From positions 350,985-414,984 of the forward strand of contig NZ_BMZH01000002.1 of the NCBI RefSeq assembly GCF_014652695.1: 64,000 bases of DNA, written 5' to 3'. Below, piece after piece: positions 28,706 through 38,342 of this stretch. The translations under genes were made by a program, and so were the position numbers. The stretch comes from Algimonas arctica. Lineage in GTDB: Bacteria; Pseudomonadota; Alphaproteobacteria; Caulobacterales; Maricaulaceae. The notes under the pieces are model-generated. The model did no database searches and had not been told where the DNA came from. It worked only from the letters and a program-made list of their open reading frames with translations. How positions within the stretch are numbered: the stretch's first letter is position 1; every line of letters begins with the position of its first letter.

Positions 28706-29461
28706 ATGAACTCAACAATCGACACGGTGCCCTCAGAGGCGCCCAAGCCTTTATGGAAGCGATTGCTTCCTCTCGGTATAATCGGCGTTGCTCTCGCGGT
28801 CTTTTTCGCGGTGGGTGGACCTGATTATGTCTCGATGGAGAGTTTGCGCGAAAATCGCGAGTTCTTGACTGGGCTCGTTGCCGATAATTTGGTCTTGGCC
28901 TTACTCGGGTTCATCGCCACTTATGCGATCCTCGTCGCGATTAGTTTCCCTGGCGCGAGCTTTCTCTCCCTCTTTGGCGGGTTTCTGTTTGGAACCCTTG
29001 TTGGCGGCTTTGGGATTGTTGTCGGGGCCACATTGGGTGCAACCGGCATTTTTCTCGCGGCGCGCTACGCTTTTGGCGACGCATTGTCGAAAAAGGCGGG
29101 GCCTTATATGAAGAAATTTGAAAAAGGTCTGAAAGAAAATGAACTGTCCTACCTGTTCATTCTACGCCTGATCCCGGCGTTTCCCTTCTTTATCGTCAAT
29201 ATTGTCCCAGCCTTGTTTGATGTGAAAATCCGTAATTATATGCTGTCGACCTTCTTTGGCATCATTCCCGGCGCGCTGGTATATGCCAGCGTCGGCGCTG
29301 GGATTGGGGCGATTTTTGATCAAGGCGGCGAGGCTAATCTGGGCGGATTGATGTTGCAGCCCAAAGTGATCGGTCCCATTTTGGGCCTCATCGCTCTGTC
29401 GCTCCTCCCAATTGTTTACAAAAAAATCAAAGGTGCGCCTGCAGGCGTGACGGAATCATGA
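28706..29461 (+). CDS. TVP38/TMEM64 (SNARE-associated, DedA-superfamily) membrane protein
   Basis: 251 residues from MNSTIDTVPSEAP. About five to six membrane segments and the family signature region FLSLFGGFLFGTLVGGFGIVVG..., ARYAFG, LRLIPAFPFFIVNIVPAL, FGIIPGALVYASVGAG. DedA-superfamily members scramble or flip lipids. It overlaps the next flavoprotein gene by 4 bases (ATGA), a recurrent pairing of TVP38 with mercuric-reductase-like oxidoreductases. Confidence 0.92.
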   Translation: MNSTIDTVPSEAPKPLWKRLLPLGIIGVALAVFFAVGGPDYVSMESLRENREFLTGLVADNLVLALLGFIATYAILVAISFPGASFLSLFGGFLFGTLVGGFGIVVGATLGATGIFLAARYAFGDALSKKAGPYMKKFEKGLKENELSYLFILRLIPAFPFFIVNIVPALFDVKIRNYMLSTFFGIIPGALVYASVGAGIGAIFDQGGEANLGGLMLQPKVIGPILGLIALSLLPIVYKKIKGAPAGVTES

Positions 29462-30879
29462 GCAAAACAGTTCACGACGTTGATCTCTGCGTCATTGGGG
29501 CGGGATCTGCGGGTCTCTCCGTCGCATACGGCGCGGCACATCTGGGGCGCAGCGTCGTCCTATTTGAGCGCGAAAATATGGGCGGCGATTGCCTGAATAC
29601 GGGCTGCGTCCCGTCCAAAGCCCTGATCAAAGCGGCGAAAGTGGCACATGAGCGTCGTCACGGCGCCGAATTTGGCGTTGCGCCGAGTGAGCCCGAGATC
29701 GATTTCAACGCAGTCAAAGCTCACATCCAAGGGGTGATCGACCAAATCGCCCCCGTCGATAGTGTTGAACGCTACGAAGGCTTCGGCGTGACGGTGCTGA
29801 CCGAAGACGCGCGGTTTGACGATAAAAACACGATTGTATCAGACAGCCATATTGTGCGCGCGAAACGTATCGTGGTCGCCGCCGGATCACGCGCCTCGGC
29901 GCCGCCGATCCCGGGGCTCAAAGATGTGCCTTATTTGACCAATGAGACGATCTTTCAGGTGCCGACCTTACCGAAACATCTGATGATCATCGGTTCCGGT
30001 CCCATTGGGCTGGAAATGGGGCAGAGCTTCCGGCGGCTCGGCTCCAAAGTGACAATTATCGATATTGCGGAACCGCTTGGACACTCCGACCCGGATCATG
30101 CGAAAGTGTTGATTGACGCGCTTAAAGCCGAGGGCGTCAATTTCCGCGCCCCTGCCAAGACCAAGCTCATTTCTAAAACCGCGCGCACGATTAAAATCGA
30201 ATTCGAAGATGGCGAAACGATCACAGGGTCACATTTACTTGTCGCTGCCGGCCGTTCGCCCAATGTTGACAGCCTCGCGCTTGAAAAGGGCGGGGTAAAA
30301 TATGACCGCGCCGGGATTGATACCGACGAAGCGCTGCGCACATCCAACCCCCGCGTTTATGCGGCGGGCGATATCGCTGCGGGCAAAGGCGGGCTCACGC
30401 ACGCCGCAGGTCATCATGCCGGGGCGCTGATTAAGAACCTCTACTTCATGCCGCCGGGATTGGGTGCGATGTTTGCCAAAGCGACAACCAACCGGATGCC
30501 CGCCGTGATCTATACGCAGCCAGAACTGGGCACGATCGGTGCCGGCCATGAAGCCGCCGCCAAGACGGTGCATTTCGACTTTGCGGAGAATGACCGCTCG
30601 ATTGCGGAACGCGATTTGGTCGGCGGGGTGAAGCTTTATTTGGACAGTAAATCCAAGATCATCGGCGCGTCCTGCGTCGGCTCCCAAGCCGGCGAAATCA
30701 TCAACACGATTAGCCTCGCAATGGCCGGAGGATTAAAGCTCAGCCAAATTACGTCCATGATTTCACCTTATCCGACACGGACAGAAGTCGTAAAGCGGGC
30801 GGCGTCGAGCCATTTCACTGCGGCAATTTTCGGCCCGAAAGCCAAGGCCCTATCTGGATTTTGGACGAAGTTTCAGTAA
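29458..30879 (+). CDS. Mercuric-reductase-like FAD pyridine-nucleotide disulfide oxidoreductase
   Basis: 473 residues. FAD-binding GAGSAGLSVAYGAA, redox-active disulfide GGDCLNTGCVPSK, NAD(P)-binding IGSGPIGLEMGQSF and VYAAGDIAAG. The C-terminal interface motif is SPYPTRTE, where dihydrolipoyl dehydrogenase and glutathione reductase have a catalytic HxxPT; the His is replaced, and no vicinal C-terminal Cys pair of true MerA is seen. So it is neither a standard Lpd nor MerA. It is translationally coupled to the TVP38 gene. Substrate unknown. Confidence 0.88.
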   Translation: MSKTVHDVDLCVIGAGSAGLSVAYGAAHLGRSVVLFERENMGGDCLNTGCVPSKALIKAAKVAHERRHGAEFGVAPSEPEIDFNAVKAHIQGVIDQIAPVDSVERYEGFGVTVLTEDARFDDKNTIVSDSHIVRAKRIVVAAGSRASAPPIPGLKDVPYLTNETIFQVPTLPKHLMIIGSGPIGLEMGQSFRRLGSKVTIIDIAEPLGHSDPDHAKVLIDALKAEGVNFRAPAKTKLISKTARTIKIEFEDGETITGSHLLVAAGRSPNVDSLALEKGGVKYDRAGIDTDEALRTSNPRVYAAGDIAAGKGGLTHAAGHHAGALIKNLYFMPPGLGAMFAKATTNRMPAVIYTQPELGTIGAGHEAAAKTVHFDFAENDRSIAERDLVGGVKLYLDSKSKIIGASCVGSQAGEIINTISLAMAGGLKLSQITSMISPYPTRTEVVKRAASSHFTAAIFGPKAKALSGFWTKFQ

Positions 30880-30960
30880 CGCGGAACCGCATCAGCCCCT
30901 CGCTGCAAACGCCACAAAACTTTAATGTCCGCTCTCGCGTGGGCGCGCTATAGTCGTCCC

Positions 30961-32445
30961 ATGTCCGTCACTACGTCCCGCCCCGTTTTATCGTATGCCT
31001 TTGCGCGGCAACACGGCGTCATCGCTGTGCCGGACGCAGATGGCGGCGTGGTTTTGGCGCATAAAGCCCAAACGTCGCGCGATGCGCTGATCGAAGCGCG
31101 GCGCGTTGTGGGGCATTCTGTGTCGCGCGAAACTCTCTCACCCGAAGCGTTTGAGCAACAATTGTCCGGCTTATATGCCCAAGCCGACCTCGCGGGCGCG
31201 TCCGAGGACGCCCTCGGCGCACCGCAAGACCTCTCGGCTTTGGCCGACGGCCTGCCACGGACCTCGGACCTGCTCGATAGTTCGGATGACGCGCCGATTA
31301 TCCGGCTTATCAATGGTATCTTGCAAGAAGCCATCCGGTCGCGGGCCTCCGACATCCATATCGAACCATATGAAGAACGGTTGGCCGTGCGGCTTCGCAT
31401 AGACGGCACGCTCTCAGAAGCTCTGTCTCTGCCTGCGCGCCTCGCCCCCGCCCTGACCAGCCGGGTGAAGGTCATGAGCCGTCTGGATATTGCGCAAAAA
31501 CGCATCCCGCAGGATGGGCGCTTTTCGCTTAATCTCGGCGAACGCGCGATTGATTTGCGGGTCTCGACCCTGCCATCGCGTCACGGCGAGCGGGTCGTGA
31601 TGCGGATTTTGGAAAAAGACAATCAACGCATGGCGCTCGAAGAACTGGGTATGGACCCGGACGTGCAGGCAACCTTCGCTGCCTCACTGGCGCGGCCAAA
31701 TGGCATAATTCTTGTCACCGGACCCACGGGTTCGGGCAAAACAACGTCGCTTTATGCAGCCTTGTCGCGCCTGAATGATGGATCGCGCAATATTTTGACG
31801 GTCGAAGACCCGGTTGAATATGCGCTGGATGGGATTGGTCAAACCCAAGTAAATAATGCCGTTGGGATGAGCTTTGCCGCCGGTTTGCGCGCGATCCTGC
31901 GCCAAGACCCGGATGTGGTCATGGTCGGTGAAATTCGCGATCCTGAAACGGCGGACATTGCCGTGCAGGCCTCCCTGACGGGCCACCTCGTTCTTTCGAC
32001 CGTCCATACCAATAGCGCCATTGCCTCTGTCGCGCGTCTCCGCGATATGGGGGTGGAGCCGTTTTTGCTGGCCTCAACCCTCACAGCACTGGTCGCCCAA
32101 CGGCTCGTTCGTCGCCTCTGCGGTGAGTGTAAGACGCCTTATACGCCGACCCCGGCGGAACTGGCCGAATTGGGTCTGACACTCAAGAAACCGACGTTCT
32201 ATAAGCCTGTCGGCTGTCCGAAATGTGCCAATGTCGGCTACCAAGGGCGGCTTGGGATCTACGAAATCGTGCCGATGGACGAGACACTGCGTGGTATGAT
32301 TCATGCGGGTGCAACCGAATCTGTGATGGCGGCCCACGCGTTTAAAACACGCCAGACTTTATTGGGCGACGGCGCGCAAACGGTGGCCGCGGGCCTGACC
32401 AGTTCTGACGAAGTGCTGCGCGTTTGCCGCTCGGATGAGGTCTAA
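30961..32445 (+). CDS. gspE: Type II secretion ATPase GspE
   Basis: Cytoplasmic motor that drives pseudopilus assembly. Walker A GPTGSGKTTSLYA, Asp box, Walker B VMVGEIRDPETAD, His box STVHTNSAIA. The zinc-binding tetra-cysteine C-terminal region (CGEC ... GCPKC) is intact. The ATG at 30961 is preferred because a CGCTATAG promoter-like element lies immediately upstream; an ATG at 30925 is also in frame. First gene of a dense operon; gspF starts 2 bases after the stop. Confidence 0.95.
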   Translation: MSVTTSRPVLSYAFARQHGVIAVPDADGGVVLAHKAQTSRDALIEARRVVGHSVSRETLSPEAFEQQLSGLYAQADLAGASEDALGAPQDLSALADGLPRTSDLLDSSDDAPIIRLINGILQEAIRSRASDIHIEPYEERLAVRLRIDGTLSEALSLPARLAPALTSRVKVMSRLDIAQKRIPQDGRFSLNLGERAIDLRVSTLPSRHGERVVMRILEKDNQRMALEELGMDPDVQATFAASLARPNGIILVTGPTGSGKTTSLYAALSRLNDGSRNILTVEDPVEYALDGIGQTQVNNAVGMSFAAGLRAILRQDPDVVMVGEIRDPETADIAVQASLTGHLVLSTVHTNSAIASVARLRDMGVEPFLLASTLTALVAQRLVRRLCGECKTPYTPTPAELAELGLTLKKPTFYKPVGCPKCANVGYQGRLGIYEIVPMDETLRGMIHAGATESVMAAHAFKTRQTLLGDGAQTVAAGLTSSDEVLRVCRSDEV

Positions 32446-32447
32446 GC

Positions 32448-33665
32448 TTGGACGCGTTTGACTATGCCGCGCTTGACGCCTCTGGCACGCGCCGGAAGGG
32501 AACGCTTATGGCGGGTTCGGCGCGCGCCGCACGCGATCAATTGCGCGCGCGCCAACTCACGCCAGTTGAGATCAAGCCGTCGCGACAAAAATCGAATAGC
32601 GGCGAACGCGAAACGGCCGCAAAAGGCGGTCGGATCAAACGCGCCCATATCACGCGTGCGGCCCGGCAGCTGGCGATCCTGATTTCGGCCTCAACGCCGG
32701 TCGAAGAAGCCTTACGTATTACCGCCCTCCAGTTTGAGAAATCCCGCCTACGGGGCGTACTGCTGGATGCGCGCAGCCAAGTGATGGAGGGCGCGCGCCT
32801 GTCAGAAGCCTTAGCGCGACATGCGGATGTTTTCGATTCGTTGTTCACGTCGATGGTCGCGGCGGGCGAAACGGCGGGGCAACTCGGCCCTGTGCTGGAA
32901 CGCCGGGCCGACGACATGGAAGCGGCCGATGCAATCCGGCGTAAAATACTCGGCGCGACGGTCTATCCGATCCTGCTGCTCGCAATTGCGCTGATCGTCA
33001 CGGTGATTTTGCTAACGCTGGTCGTGCCTAAAGTGGCGGAACAGTTCACCATATTAGGGGAAGAGCTACCGCCCCTCACGCGCGGAACGATTGCGGCGTC
33101 TGAGTTTTTACAATCAAATTGGTGGGTGATCTTGATCGTGATCGGCGGGGCTTACGGTCTGTTTTCTGTTTGGAAACGATCCGAGGCGGGGCGTCGTCAA
33201 TGGGATGGGACGAAGCTGCGCCTGCCGCTCATCGGGCGGATTATCCGAAATCTCGAAGCGGCCCGATTTTCGCGTACCATTGCAGGCTTAATTTCGGCCG
33301 GGACTCCGGCCTTGACCGCGATGGAAACGGCCCGGCACACGCTTCGTAACGTCGTGATGCGCAGGGCCGTCGGTGACGCTGCCTTGCGGGTTCGTGAAGG
33401 CACAGCGATCAGCGCAGCACTCAAACAAACACATGTGTTCCCGCCACTGGTTGTGCAAATGGTGCTCGGCGGCGAGGCCTCCGGCAAGACCGGGCCGATG
33501 TTCGCCAAATCTGCGGATTATCTTGAAGGCGAGTTCGAAGCGGCCACGCAAATCTTTCTCAGCTTATTAGAGCCGCTTATTATTATCGTGATTGGTGGGA
33601 TTGTGCTGTTGATTGCGGCCGCGATATTCCTGCCGATCCTGCAACTGAATACGCTTAGTTTTTAG
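32448..33665 (+). CDS. gspF: Type II secretion inner-membrane protein GspF
   Basis: 405 residues beginning with a TTG start; MDAFDYAALDASGTRRKG matches the canonical GspF N-terminus, which supports that start. Two T2SSF domains (about 65-190 and 265-390) and three membrane segments (about 168-190, 220-240, 375-397). Forms the platform with GspE and GspL. Confidence 0.95.
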   Translation: MDAFDYAALDASGTRRKGTLMAGSARAARDQLRARQLTPVEIKPSRQKSNSGERETAAKGGRIKRAHITRAARQLAILISASTPVEEALRITALQFEKSRLRGVLLDARSQVMEGARLSEALARHADVFDSLFTSMVAAGETAGQLGPVLERRADDMEAADAIRRKILGATVYPILLLAIALIVTVILLTLVVPKVAEQFTILGEELPPLTRGTIAASEFLQSNWWVILIVIGGAYGLFSVWKRSEAGRRQWDGTKLRLPLIGRIIRNLEAARFSRTIAGLISAGTPALTAMETARHTLRNVVMRRAVGDAALRVREGTAISAALKQTHVFPPLVVQMVLGGEASGKTGPMFAKSADYLEGEFEAATQIFLSLLEPLIIIVIGGIVLLIAAAIFLPILQLNTLSF

Positions 33666-33675
33666 GAGTTCCGCC

Positions 33676-34122
33676 ATGCAAAAACCCGATATAGAAACCG
33701 CCCGTCGATCAATGGATGATGGTTTCACCCTGACCGAAGTCCTTGTGACCATGGCCATCATTGGCCTGCTGGCGACGGGCGTTGTGCTGGCGGTGCTCCC
33801 GCGCCTTGGCGATGCGTCGATCACCAAAGCCCGCGCCGATATCGCGTCTTATGAAACCGCGCTAGAATTCTATCGCCTCGATCATTTCCGCTATCCGAGT
33901 GAACAGGATGGATTGCAGGCGTTAGTCGAAGCCCCGTCGAGCGTGGACGCCGCCAAATATCCGGACGAAGGCTATGTGCAACAACTCCGCGATGATCCGT
34001 GGGGCAATCCTTATGTCTATCGCAATCCGGGTGAAACGAGCCCGTTTGATCTGCTGAGCTATGGTGCAGATGGGCAAGAAGGTGGGGAAGGCCCGGATGC
34101 CGACATCACCAATTCGCAATAA
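33676..34122 (+). CDS. gspG: Major pseudopilin GspG
   Basis: 148 residues with a prepilin leader cut before FTLTEVLVTMAIIGLLATG (DDG/F). The C-terminal QDGLQALVEAP, DPWGNPYVYRNPG and DLLSYGADGQEGGEGPDADI provide the GspG calcium-binding loop. Ten bases after gspF. Confidence 0.96.
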   Translation: MQKPDIETARRSMDDGFTLTEVLVTMAIIGLLATGVVLAVLPRLGDASITKARADIASYETALEFYRLDHFRYPSEQDGLQALVEAPSSVDAAKYPDEGYVQQLRDDPWGNPYVYRNPGETSPFDLLSYGADGQEGGEGPDADITNSQ

Positions 34123-34594
34123 GGCTGACAGGCATAATAATCGTGAGGCGGGTTTTTCTCTGGTCGAACTGCTCGCTGTGCTCGCGATCCTGTCGCTTAT
34201 GCTAGGGGCCGTAGTCTTGAACTTACCGAAACCCCGCAGCGAGACGGACCGCGTGAGCGCCGCGATCACGGCGCAAGTCTCGCGGTTTTTAGACGACGGT
34301 GTCGTTGCCGGTGAGATACGCGCGCTGGGCCTGGATGCAGACGCGCTGGTGCTGTTTCGACATGACGGACGCAGCTGGTCGCGCGCGGTGGACCTACCGT
34401 GGCCGGAAGACGCGCGGGTTACGCTCAACCGCAACGGGGACCGCATAGAGCTGCCAGAGACTGCTGAGCCGACGTTGCTGTTTGAACCCTATGGCGCGGT
34501 TCCGGACTTCACCCTGACATTCGCTGCGCGGGACGGACAATATATCCTCCGTGCGGATGAGCGCGGACGGGTTATCCGGACGGTCGAGCGATGA
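34097..34594 (+). CDS. gspH: Minor pseudopilin GspH
   Basis: 165 residues. Start at 34097 is chosen to place the leader before FSLVELLAVLAILSLMLG (AG/F); the gene then overlaps gspG by 26 bases. The C-terminal half is a GspH-type beta domain (FLDDGVVAGEIRALGLDADA...). Minor pseudopilin near the pseudopilus tip. Confidence 0.88.
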   Translation: MPTSPIRNKADRHNNREAGFSLVELLAVLAILSLMLGAVVLNLPKPRSETDRVSAAITAQVSRFLDDGVVAGEIRALGLDADALVLFRHDGRSWSRAVDLPWPEDARVTLNRNGDRIELPETAEPTLLFEPYGAVPDFTLTFAARDGQYILRADERGRVIRTVER

Positions 34595-35013
34595 GACGCT
34601 TGAGCAATGACGCGGGCAATGATGCGGGTTTTACTCTTGTTGAGGTGCTGGTCAGCCTCGCCATTTTCAGCCTCGCCATTGTCGGGTTGAACCGGGCGGC
34701 AACATTGGCTGTGTCGGGCACGTCGGCGTTACAATTCCGAACCCATGCGGGGTTTGTGGCAGATAATACGGTTGTTCTGACGCGCATCGCGTCACTGGAA
34801 TTGGGCATTGAACGAACAGAGGCGGTATCCGGCGGAATGGATTTTGACGTCGTCACGGAAACGAGTGATACCGAGCAAGCCGGATTTTACGAAATCACCG
34901 TGCATGTGTTTGAACGCGACAAAGACCGCATTCTGTCGGACCGTCGCGCCTTTCGATACGAGTCCCAGACGCAGATCGTCTCCACGACCTCTGACGAGGG
35001 GGGCGACGAATGA
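34591..35013 (+). CDS. gspI: Minor pseudopilin GspI
   Basis: 140 residues. Prepilin site before FTLVEVLVSLAIFSLAIVGL (AG/F), N-terminal TM helix, then a short GspI domain. Overlaps gspH by 4 bases and gspJ by 4 bases. Confidence 0.9.
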   Translation: MRRLSNDAGNDAGFTLVEVLVSLAIFSLAIVGLNRAATLAVSGTSALQFRTHAGFVADNTVVLTRIASLELGIERTEAVSGGMDFDVVTETSDTEQAGFYEITVHVFERDKDRILSDRRAFRYESQTQIVSTTSDEGGDE

Positions 35014-35642
35014 CGGCGCAACTGCCTCATAATCCTGACCGCGAGGCTGGTTTCACGCTGGTTGAAGTGCTGGTCTCTATGTTTATTTTCTCGCTTATCA
35101 GCCTCGGTACGTTGATCGCCCTGACCGCAACCTTGGATGCGCGCGAACGGTCCGAGGCGAAGATTGAACAAATTGAACAGCTGGCTGCCGCCCGCCAGAT
35201 TATGGCGGATGATTTCGCGGCAATGACACTGCGCCATAACCGCGACGGGCTGGGCGGTTTCATCGACCTCTCGCGCGAGGCGGTGCAAACAGACCGCTTT
35301 ACGTTGACCCGTCGCGCTCGCCCCAATCCCGACGGAATTTTTGCGCGCGGCGACTTGCTCCGTGTGTCGTGGCGCGTTGAAAATGGCCAGTTGATCCGAG
35401 CGTTCCTGCCGCATGAAAACCCGGCCTATGTCGAACCGCCAATTGACCGCATTGTGCTCGATGGGGTGGATGCGATGGTGGTGGAGCCTGCGGAGAGGAT
35501 AGATAGCATTCAGACGCTTCTATCTCAAGTTAGGCGCGGAGAAACGGCCGGGTCAACGCTTAGCGCGAACGCGATCTCAATTACATTGACCCATGCTGAC
35601 GGCACCACAACGCAGCATATTTTTGAGACGCCGGATGCATAG
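35010..35642 (+). CDS. gspJ: Minor pseudopilin GspJ
   Basis: 210 residues. Prepilin site before FTLVEVLVSMFIFSLISLG, followed by the long GspJ-type domain (DDFAAMTLRHNRD..., RGDLLRVSWRVENGQLIR). Forms the tip complex with GspI and GspK. Overlaps gspI and gspK. Confidence 0.92.
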   Translation: MTAQLPHNPDREAGFTLVEVLVSMFIFSLISLGTLIALTATLDARERSEAKIEQIEQLAAARQIMADDFAAMTLRHNRDGLGGFIDLSREAVQTDRFTLTRRARPNPDGIFARGDLLRVSWRVENGQLIRAFLPHENPAYVEPPIDRIVLDGVDAMVVEPAERIDSIQTLLSQVRRGETAGSTLSANAISITLTHADGTTTQHIFETPDA

Positions 35643-36699
35643 TCGCGCGCGATCCGATGAAGACGGAACGGTGCTCCTGAGCACGCTCCTCGTGCTGAGC
35701 CTGATGAGTGCGGTTGCGCTGGCCTTGCTCGCGACGGTGCGCACGTCTGTCGTTCGCACGTCCGCGCTTAACGCGCGCTCACAAGCGGATCTCTATGCGC
35801 AAGGCGCGCGTGATTTCGCCCAGAGTCAGATCGATCTTGTTGCGGGGGTCGAGGGCGCAGCGCTCAATGCACAGCTCCGCAGCGGAGATCCGATTGTGCT
35901 GCCGTTCGATAATGGGTCGATCACCCTGGCCGTTAGCGACGGGACGCATTGTTTCCGATTGAGCGCCTTATCCAGTGGAGCTGGACTGGGGTCCGACACG
36001 GCGCAGCAACGCTTTACATCCCTTATGCGGGCGATTGGCGTCGATCAAAGTCGCGCGTCTAGCATTGCCGCTGCGGCTGTCGATTGGGTCGACACGGATA
36101 GCCAGACGCGGGCGGGCGGGGCGGAAGACGGGACTTATTTGTCACGCCAAGCGGCGCAGACATGGAGGGGCGGCGGACCGCACCGAACAGCGAATGTCCC
36201 GATGCAATCGGTGACGGAGCTACGCGCGATCAATGATATGGATGAGGCCTTGTTTCGTCGCTTGTTGCCGCATGTCTGTATCGGGACGCCCGGAACGCAG
36301 ACCCGGTTTAATATCGACACGGCGGAGGCGCGCCACGCGCCCGTTTTAGCTACAATATTGGGCGGCGGGCCTCAGGCCGAACAGATTGCGGTTGATCTGA
36401 TCACGGCGCGTCCTGATGACGGGTATGGGTCGTCGGACAGACTGCTCGCGGCCCCCGCATTACAAGGCTATGATAATCCCGCCGCGCAACTCAGTGATAT
36501 CGTGTTTGCTCCCCACCGGATTGTGGCGGAAACGATCATTCGATTTGGCCCTGTCGAACAGATGCAGTTATTGGCCTATGAAGGGCTAGACAGCGGGCAA
36601 CCTGCGCTTTCATACCGAGCGTGGGGATGGGACGAATTTCCGTCTGTCACTTGGGCACAGCAAGAGCCCACAGCCGATCAGGGAGGGGAAACCCCATGA
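35635..36699 (+). CDS. gspK: Minor pseudopilin GspK
   Basis: 354 residues from MHSRARSDEDG at 35635, overlapping the gspJ stop (ATGCATAG). Leader then G/TVLLSTLLVLSLMSAVALAL; GspK lacks Glu at position 5, as here. Large alpha domain (SIAAAAVDWVDTDSQTRAGGAEDGTY) inserted in the pilin fold, which caps the pseudopilus. Confidence 0.92.
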   Translation: MHSRARSDEDGTVLLSTLLVLSLMSAVALALLATVRTSVVRTSALNARSQADLYAQGARDFAQSQIDLVAGVEGAALNAQLRSGDPIVLPFDNGSITLAVSDGTHCFRLSALSSGAGLGSDTAQQRFTSLMRAIGVDQSRASSIAAAAVDWVDTDSQTRAGGAEDGTYLSRQAAQTWRGGGPHRTANVPMQSVTELRAINDMDEALFRRLLPHVCIGTPGTQTRFNIDTAEARHAPVLATILGGGPQAEQIAVDLITARPDDGYGSSDRLLAAPALQGYDNPAAQLSDIVFAPHRIVAETIIRFGPVEQMQLLAYEGLDSGQPALSYRAWGWDEFPSVTWAQQEPTADQGGETP

Positions 36700-37748
36700 C
36701 AGACATGGTTTTAATCCTGCCAGATGACCCGAACGGTGAGACACTGCTCGCTCGGCGCACACGCGACGGAACTGAAACTGTGCGCGGTGATATTGAGACG
36801 CTGTCCCCGATGCTGCGCGCGCCCTATGCGATTGTTCTTCCGGGCCAACATGTGCGGGCGTTTTTGACGGACTTACCGGAGAAAATTCGCGGTCCAGAAC
36901 GGGTAAGCGTCGCGCGTTTCGCGCATGAAGATCGACTGGCGACTGATTTGGATGATTTGCATATTGTTATTGGGTCGGGCGATCCCGCGCCAACCGTGAT
37001 GATTGCGCGTAGGGTCATGGCCGCGCTGTTAGAGCGTTTTGATCCGCACTTTATTTATGCCGATTTTGATGCCTTGTCGGGCTTGGCAGGGGGGCCGGTC
37101 CGCCTTCTTGACCGTGTCGTGACACCGGGGCCGCAAGGCGATGCCGTTGACCCCGACTGGGCTGAGACATCTGGCGCGGTCTATGATGATGAAACGGTGG
37201 CTCGGGCGCTGTTTGATCGGATCGACAGTGGCGTAGCGCTCAATTTGCGCAGCGGGGCCTATCGCCGCCGCACGCAAATACAGGCGGGACCTTGGGCGCG
37301 GGTCGCGGCGGCCGCGCTCGTCTGCGGTCTGCTTGGCCTCGGTCTGAGTGTAGCGAATACGCGGGCGACACAGGCGCAGGCTGACGCCGTACAAGACAAA
37401 GCGCGGACGCTTTACACGCAAGTGACGGGACAGGCCGCGCCAGATAATTTAGCCCGTGCCGCGCGGCAGATGGGTCCGTCGGACACGGATCCGGCGGCTT
37501 TCCTCGCGCTGTCGGATACGCTTTTTACCGCGATGGCCGCTCATCCCGATATAACGGTTGAGCGGCTCTCCTATGAGCTCCGAGAAAATAGCCTCCGGTT
37601 ACGCCTGATTTATCCGGGGTTCGAAGCTGCGGGGGCGTTGGAACGCACTGTTGCCGCATCTGGCGCAAGTTTTGTGACTGGCGGCGTGCGGGAACAAAAT
37701 GGCCGTTTCATTGGGGATGCCTCGTTGAGCTTAGGGGGCGGGTCATGA
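36696..37748 (+). CDS. gspL: Type II secretion protein GspL
   Basis: 350 residues from the ATG at 36696 behind GGGAGGGG; overlaps gspK by 4 bases. N-terminal actin-like cytoplasmic domain (1-205), a single membrane segment (about 208-228), and a periplasmic ferredoxin-like domain (about 265-345). It links GspE to GspM. Confidence 0.88.
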   Translation: MTDMVLILPDDPNGETLLARRTRDGTETVRGDIETLSPMLRAPYAIVLPGQHVRAFLTDLPEKIRGPERVSVARFAHEDRLATDLDDLHIVIGSGDPAPTVMIARRVMAALLERFDPHFIYADFDALSGLAGGPVRLLDRVVTPGPQGDAVDPDWAETSGAVYDDETVARALFDRIDSGVALNLRSGAYRRRTQIQAGPWARVAAAALVCGLLGLGLSVANTRATQAQADAVQDKARTLYTQVTGQAAPDNLARAARQMGPSDTDPAAFLALSDTLFTAMAAHPDITVERLSYELRENSLRLRLIYPGFEAAGALERTVAASGASFVTGGVREQNGRFIGDASLSLGGGS

Positions 37749-38200
37749 TCGCTCAGTTTTCAAGCTGGTGGGACGGTCGCGAGCCACGCGAACGGCTTTT
37801 GCTCGCGGTTTTGTCCGCTCTGGTGGCGGTCTTTCTGATCCTTTTTGCCGTGGTTTTGCCGCTCCAAGCGACGACGTCTAAGGCGCAATCTGATCTCCTC
37901 CGGGCTAAGGCGAACCTCGCGCTCGTATCACGCCTGTCGCCGGACCAGGGAACTGCGGGACCGCGGGCGCCGTTTGATCGGTCTGTCCTCATCACGGTTG
38001 CCCGCGCGCAAAATGTCAAGCTTACGCGGGTGCAGCCGGACGGGGACGGCGCGTTTTCTGTCTGGATTGACGAGGCCGAGACTCAAGCGCTTTATGGCTT
38101 TTTCAATGATTTGATCGGCGCGTATACGGTGACATTGGACCGCGTGGTGGTGAGCACAGATGCGAATGGCCGATTAAGTGCGCAGTTTACAGTCGGATAA
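37745..38200 (+). CDS. gspM: Type II secretion protein GspM
   Basis: 151 residues. N-terminal WWDGREPRERLLLAV motif followed by one membrane segment (about 22-42) and a small periplasmic ferredoxin-like domain. Overlaps gspL by 4 bases. Last gene of this operon; no gspN, gspC or gspD follows. Confidence 0.88.
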   Translation: MIAQFSSWWDGREPRERLLLAVLSALVAVFLILFAVVLPLQATTSKAQSDLLRAKANLALVSRLSPDQGTAGPRAPFDRSVLITVARAQNVKLTRVQPDGDGAFSVWIDEAETQALYGFFNDLIGAYTVTLDRVVVSTDANGRLSAQFTVG

Positions 38201-38250
38201 ACGTCAACGCGAGGCTGTGGCGTTGGCTTCGGCACAATAATTCTGGGTTG

Positions 38251-38272
38251 AAAAAGGGCCTTAAAGGCCCTC
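38251..38272 (-). terminator. Terminator for the lpt operon
   Basis: On the minus strand AGGGCCTT/AAGGCCCT is followed by TTTTTC, 70 bases beyond the lptB stop. The palindrome could also stop the gsp transcript. Confidence 0.6.
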
Positions 38273-38342
38273 GTTCGGTCCGAACGTAACGATACCACGC
38301 GTACAGCCTTTCCCTATCGGTCGGAGCGGATGTTTTCGTTAA

